The notes under the pieces were generated by a model that saw nothing but the letters and a program-made list of their open reading frames with translations, ran no database searches and was not told the DNA's origin. The translations under genes were made by a program, and so were the position numbers. Positions 58,355 through 64,000 of a stretch of DNA of 64,000 nt are shown here, piece by piece (position 1 is the stretch's first letter; each line of letters begins with the position of its first letter). Location: assembly GCA_023159155.1 (NCBI GenBank), contig JAJNNX010000022.1, positions 310,001-374,000 of the forward strand. Reading direction: 5' to 3'. The DNA is from Ustulina deusta. Its lineage: Eukaryota > Ascomycota > Sordariomycetes > Xylariales > Xylariaceae.

Positions 58355-61300
58355 TTATTATTTTTTAAAACTAAAAATTTAAATATAATTTTAATTTAAA
58401 ATTATTAATAATATTAAGTTTATATAACTTTTTTATATTATATTGCTTTATTATTATTTTTATAATTGCTTATAAATTTATTAGTTACTACTATATATAT
58501 TTATTTTTATAATTTTATAAAAAGTTTAAAAGCTTTTTTATAAGTTTTATAAAATTAATTAAGTTTAATTAGTATATTTTTAATTGTTTAATTTGTTTAA
58601 TTTCAAATTTTGTTTTGCTATTAATATTTTTAGCTAAAAATAATAATTAAATTTATTAAAATAAAAAAGTATTATTTATTTTTTATAATTAGTTAGTATA
58701 AAATAAGTTTTTTATTTTATAAAAATTAAGCAAATTAAAAATATAGCTAAATTTTAATTTTTTAAAAATTTTGAAAGGTTTAACCAACTAAGAATTTAAT
58801 CTAGTAATTAATATTTATATTATAAAACTTTTTTTTTTTAAAAAGATTTTATTTTTTATTTTAAAATCTATTAAGTATTTTTTTATTAGTTTATAGCTTA
58901 TATTATTTTTATATAAAAGTTGTTATATTATATATTATTTTTTAAATATTTTAGGTTTAATAAACTAGTTTAAGTACTTATTATTTAGTATTAAAATTTA
59001 TAATAGTTTTGCTAATATTTATTATTAAAAGGTTTTATGTTTTAATTTTTATTATTATTTTTAGTAATAATATATTAATTAATAAATATTATAAAAAATT
59101 ATATATAAAATTTAAAACAAAAAAATAAATACTTTAATTATTTTAGTATTTATTAATATAAAAATAAAATTATTAGTTTAGTTTTTAATTAGTTAATTTT
59201 ATTATTTTTTAGGTTTAAAAGTAGTAAGTACTACTAAAGTAGTGCTTAGTGCTTATAAAATTATTAATTATTGCTATAAATTTAAAAATAAATAGTTCTA
59301 TATTTTTTAATATTTATATGTTTAATATATTAAAAAAAATTTATAAATTTTTATAATATTATATAGCTAGTAATTTTGTAATATTTATTTTTTTGTTAAG
59401 TAAAATTATAATTAAACAGTTAAACTTGTTTATAAATATTTATATATAATTATAACCCTATTGGTTAAATAATATATAATAATTAAAAATATATAAGTTT
59501 TTTAAATTAAAACTATATAAAAAAAATAGTTTTATTTAAAATAACTTTAAGTATATATAGCTTTTTGTTTTTATTTTTTAAATTTTATAGCTAGTTCTTT
59601 TATTTAATTAAGTTTATTAAGTTATCTTTTTAAAAAATATTAAATAAAAAGTCTATAATTAATATAAAATTTAATATTTTATTAAGTAGGATTAATATTA
59701 TTGTTTTTTTTTTAGTTTTTTTAGTTTTAATTATAAAAAATTTAGCTATTTTTTTAATAAAATATTAGTTATTATATTTTTTTATTCTAGTTAATATTAA
59801 AAAGTAATATTAAAATTTAATAAAAAATTAGCTTAATATATTTATTATATTAATAAGATCTATTTATTTAAAAAATATAATAAAACTTAATAATTAGTTA
59901 TTATAAAAAATTTAGTTTTAAAAAACTTTAAATAATAATATTTTAAAGTTTATATTATTATTAAAAGTTTATAATTTTAAATTAAGTAAGTTTATTTAAT
60001 TAATATTATTATTTTAAAAAAATATTTTATAAGTTTTTAGGTTATATTTTTTTATTACTACTAAATAATTTTTTTTATTATATTATATAAAATATTTGTT
60101 TTTATTTATATTAGTTAGCCGGGCTTAAAAAAAACTAAAATAAATATTTTATATATTAGCAGTTTTATATATTTAAAAACTTATTTTTATTTTAGTTCTA
60201 TTATAAATAGTTTTTTTTTTTTAGTAATTAATTTAAAAAAGCAATAATTTTATTAATATAATAAATAAATATATAAATATAATTATAAAGTTTAAAAAAT
60301 AACTAGATTAATTTAATATTTTTAAAATTATTAAAATTTTAATTTAGGATTATTTAGATTTTTATAAAATTAATTCTAATTTTTATTCTAGCTTTTATAA
60401 TTATTTTTAAATAATTAATAATAAATATATTATAACAAAACTTTTTAATATTTTTTTAATATTTAGCTTAATATAAGCAATAAATTATTTTTTTATAATA
60501 GGTTTAGTACTATTTTTTAGTTTTAAAATAAATTAGGATATTATTTATATAAATATTTGCAAATTTATTTAAAAGTTTTTAAATTTGTATATTAATAAAA
60601 GCTTACTATTAAGCAGGCCTTATTTTTAAACTAAATAATAAAAATTTTTATTAAAAAATATTTTTGCAAATTTTAAAAAAAATATATATATATATAATTT
60701 TATAATTAATAATAATTAATAAAAAGCTTTAATAATATTTAGTTTTATAAAATAAATAATATTACTAATATTTAAAACTAGTATAATTTAATTTGTTAAA
60801 TATATATTTTTTTATTAATAATTAATTATAAATTTATATTTAATTAATTTAAATTTAAATATAAATAAAACAAAAATAATATTTAAATTTATATTTTATT
60901 TAATAAAATTTATAACTAATACTTTATTTATAAACTTTTTTTTAAATAAAATAAACTATATAAATATTTAATATTAATAAAATTTAAAAATATTTTTATT
61001 ATTATTAAGTTTTAGTACTATATTAAATCTTAGTTATAATAATAGCAAAGTTTTAGATTTTTTTTTTAAAAAATATTTTTTTTGGTATAATAGCTAAAAA
61101 AACAAAAAGCTTCGTACTAACTTTATATATTTAAAAAATTTTTTTTTAAAAATAAAATTAGTTTATTATTAAAAGTTTTTTATAATACTATTTAGTTAAT
61201 CTAAATTTTTTTTTTTTATAAAATATTAATTATTTTTAATTATTATAAACTTAATTATAATAAGCGTTTTTAAAGTTTTTTTTAACTAGTTATTTTTATT

Positions 61301-62107
61301 TATTCTAATAGAAATAATTTTAAAAATCTTATATAATTTTTTTAATAATAGTTTGGGGGGTTTTTTTTTTAAAATTATTATATAAACTTTTTTTGTTTTA
61401 GGTTTAAAAATTTTAGGTTTTTTTTATGTTTTTTTAGTTTTAATTATTTTTAAACTGATTGTTTTATTTTTAAAAAATTATTTTAATATTTAATAATATT
61501 TTTTTAATATTTAATTATATTTTTTTAATATTTAATTATATTAATTAGTATTTTTTTTATATTTTTAGGTCTATATTTTATTATTTATAACTAAAAAGTT
61601 TAATTATAATTATTAGTAAAAATTAAACTAATAAAAATAAATTATTTAGCTAAATTAACTATTATTTTTAGGTTTTTATTAAAATATTTTGTTTTATTAA
61701 CTATTTAATACTAATAATAATATTATAACTAAAATTAATAACTTAAAATATTTAGTTTTTAAATTATTAATTATTAATTTTTATAGTATATATTAAATAT
61801 TTATAAATTTTATTAACTATTTTGCTTTAGTAATTATAAAGCTTTTAAAGTTTAGCTAAATAAACTATTTTTATTTTTAACTATTGCTTAATTTATTATA
61901 TAAACTTATCGCTAATTATTAAAAAAGTATAAGCTCTAATATTATATAAAACTAAAATTTTTATTTTAATATTATTAACTTATAATTAAATAAATATTTT
62001 AAAAATAATTAATTTATTTTAGCTATATATTTTAATTAAAATAAATAAAAAAACTAATAAAAAGATTTCTATTAATTCTATTTATTTTTTAAGTTAAATA
62101 AACTACT

Positions 62108-62112
62108 AAAGC
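62108..62112. repeat. target-site duplication AAAGC (left)
   Basis: AAAGC directly before the TG of the solo LTR; the same five bases follow its CA at 62313-62317. Confidence 0.88.
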
Positions 62113-62312
62113 TGTTGGATTAATCGTACGCAATTATCTAGGGCACTTACGGACCCCTTCGTACGAAGGGGTATATAGGGGGCTCCCACCTACCCATTTC
62201 CTTCCTTTCTCTCCTTCTTTCGAGCGTGGCATATAGTGAATAGACTGTATTCCACCAACCTTATAGGCATGTACTGCTGCCTTGGAAATATGCAGTACAC
62301 TCCATTCAAACA
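62113..62312 (+). mobile_element. solo LTR, 200 bp, unmutated
   Basis: Starts TGTTGGATTAATCGTACGC and ends CCATTCAAACA, i.e. TG...CA, between two AAAGC duplications. The left-hand inverted arm (57427-57431, GCTTT) preserves the site without the insertion, which fixes both ends exactly. Internally it has a perfect 18-bp palindrome CCCCTTCGTACGAAGGGG at 62154-62171, immediately followed by TATATAG, a likely TATA box of the LTR promoter. It then has a CT-rich stretch (CCTTCCTTTCTCTCCTTC). TGTTGG starts are common in Ty1/copia LTRs, so that class is favoured but not proven. Its base composition is normal, unlike all surrounding DNA. Confidence 0.9.
62154..62171. promoter_or_regulatory. 18-bp perfect palindrome upstream of TATATAG in the solo LTR
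   Basis: CCCCTTCGTACGAAGGGG followed by TATATAG. Position in the LTR suggests a U3 element just upstream of the TATA box. Confidence 0.6.
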
Positions 62313-62317
62313 AAAGC
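62313..62317. repeat. target-site duplication AAAGC (right)
   Basis: Right-hand copy of the 5-bp duplication flanking the solo LTR. Confidence 0.88.
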
Positions 62318-63818
62318 TATTTTTGTTATAGCTTTTTTTTGCTAATTAAATACTTAAAACTTTAAGCCTTTAATTAAAATAATTAATTAATATATGCCCT
62401 TTTTTACTATAAATAAAACAGGTCTTATTATTTTAATAAGTTTTTTTTTTTTTTATAATTAGCGCTTATTTTAACTATTTTAAAATAAATATTTTAGAAC
62501 TTTTAAAGTTAGCTAAAAATTAATAAGCAAGTTTACTAAAAGTTTAGTTATTTAAATTAGATCTTTGCTTAATTAAACTAATAAGTTTAATTTATTAATA
62601 GTTTTTATAAGCTTATTTAATATTATATATTAATTTAATAATTTTATTATTAAATAATTTATAAAAAATATTTAAATCTATAAAAACTTTATATAGATTT
62701 TTTTTTAAATTTATATAAAAGTAGTTTTATAATTTATATTTTTAAGCTAAACTATTAAATATAAAAATAAACTTATTAATATTTTTATTAGCTTTATATA
62801 TATAAACTTAAAATATTTTATAAGTAGTAGCTGTTTAATTAAAATTATAATAAACTATTAACAAAACTTAAATTATTTTAGTAATACTACTAAATAGCTT
62901 TTTAATTAAATAAAAATATATTTTTATTAAGTTTTTAGTATATTTTTTTAATTAGCTTATAATATATTAAAATTAGCTATTTTTAGTTTAAAATATAATA
63001 ATATTTTATTTAGTTTTTTTGCTAGTTTATAAACCTAGTTATTAAACAAAGCTTTATTTTTTATAAATTTGCTAAGATTAATTTTTTATATTCTAGCTTT
63101 TTTAGTATAAATAAGGTTTAAAGTATTAAAAAATCAATTAATAAAACAAAAAGTAGATAAAATAGCAAAACTAGAAAGTTTAAAATTAGTGCTTTTAAAT
63201 ATATTTTTTATTATTAAATCGTAGTTATTCTTTAAAAATATTAAAATAGGTATATTAAAAAATTAGTATTTTATTTTTTTATTTATTAAAAAAGCTTTAT
63301 TAGAACTAATACAAAATTATAAGCTTATATAACTATAATATCTAATATATTACTTATTTTAAATTATTTTAGTTCTAGTTTAGATTTTGCTTTTTTAAGT
63401 TCTAACTTTTTATTTTTTTTTATTTTTTTTTTAAATATTAGTTTACTTAAAATATTTATAAAAAAATCTAATGTTTAAAATTTTTTTTTTTTATAAAATT
63501 TTTTTTTTTAAAATTGTTTAATAATAAAAAGCTAGCTATACTTAAAAATTAAAATTTTTTTAATTGTTTAAAAACTAAAAATAAAATAAAATTATTTAAA
63601 ATTAAGTTTTTTATAAGTTATTAACTTTTAAATAATATAAAAATTAAAAGTTTTATTAAAGTTATATTAAAATTAAGTTTATATTATAAAATATATAATT
63701 TTTTATATTAAATATATAACTAAAAAAAAAAGTTTATTTATATTTTATTAACTATAATAAAATAAAAAATATATATTTATTAAATATTTATTAATAAATA
63801 ATTAGTAAGCTTAAAGTA

Positions 63819-64000
63819 GTATTATAATTAGTTAAATAAAGCTTTTATAACTAGTTTATTAATATTATAAACAAAAACTCTAAGCTAAAAAAAAAAAAAA
63901 AGAAAAAAAATCAAAGTTTATAAGGTAGGTAGATATAGACTCCATATATGTAGCTGCAGAGCTATGGGTTGGTCCGTGCGTAGACCTTTTATTTTATTGC
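63819..64000 (+). repeat. terminal repeat (putative 3' LTR), truncated by window end
   Basis: Same-orientation partner of 58120-58354. It starts TATTATAATTAGTTAAATAAAGC, the RIP form of TGTTATGATT. Its last about 80 bases keep G/C (CTGCAGAGCTATGGGTTGGTCC). By comparison with 55782-55835 about 54 further bases are expected beyond the window. Confidence 0.65.

Larger units (their letters stand above)
58355..63818 (+). mobile_element. internal region of putative LTR retrotransposon, A/T-saturated by RIP
   Basis: Lies between two same-orientation terminal repeats about 5.7 kb apart, a normal size for an LTR retrotransposon. Nearly every C that remains is followed by T and nearly every G is preceded by A, so the reading frames are destroyed and class (gypsy or copia) cannot be told. 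A GC remnant GCCGGGCT survives near 60118 and a G6 run near 61365. The right half, 61377-63818, pairs with the inverted fragment at the left. It carries the solo LTR at 62113-62312. Confidence 0.6.

Overview
The window reads as nuclear DNA of a filamentous ascomycete (Pezizomycotina, probably Sordariomycetes; inference). Genes are monocistronic, lie on both strands and are split by short introns (50-165 bp) with GTAAGT-like donors, CTAAC/CTAAT-like branch sites and AG acceptors. Several families are typically fungal (ERG13, ERG27, QCR6, a BCS1-like AAA ATPase with a Lys/Glu tail, a GBD/FH3 protein). The right end is an A/T-saturated block whose repeat copies differ only by C-to-T and G-to-A changes, the signature of repeat-induced point mutation (RIP). 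No rRNA, CRISPR or convincing tRNA was seen.

Layout. 1-7.6 kb: an HSL-type alpha/beta hydrolase (+), a Delta24-sterol-reductase-like flavoprotein (+) and HMG-CoA synthase ERG13 (-). 7.6-12.5 kb: nearly 5 kb with no gene I can support. 12.5-20.5 kb: BCS1-like AAA ATPase (-), a Pro/His-rich protein (-) and a class V PLP aminotransferase (-). 24.4-31 kb: a single-pass membrane protein with a disordered N-terminus (+), a CCDC174-like protein (-), homoserine dehydrogenase HOM6 (+) and a newly assembled two-exon 109-residue membrane protein (-). 32.5-34.3 kb: a gene broken by about five frame changes. 34.7-38.6 kb: ERG27 3-keto-sterol reductase (+), convergent with an SLC49/FLVCR-like MFS transporter (-). 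41-51.4 kb: QCR6 (-, four exons), a WBP2-like GRAM/PPxY protein (-), a GBD/FH3 protein without FH2 (-) and the tRNA m7G46 methyltransferase TRM8 (+). 52.5-53 kb: a decayed AAA+ ATPase C-terminus (-).

53.7-64 kb is nested repeat DNA: three copies of a repeat of about 232 bp, a long-armed foldback element, an inverted pair of GGTAGGTCAGTC arrays, and a giant inverted repeat made of two opposed copies of one retroelement-like sequence with a 235-bp terminal repeat. An unmutated 200-bp solo LTR (TG...CA, 5-bp duplication AAAGC) sits in one arm, and the other arm still carries the empty site.

Three genes act in the isoprenoid/sterol route (ERG13, the Delta24-reductase-like gene, ERG27), but they are interspersed with unrelated genes, so a functional cluster is only a hypothesis. 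The other genes are housekeeping or hypothetical. The clearest new observations are the repeat archaeology at the right end and the small spliced membrane-protein gene.
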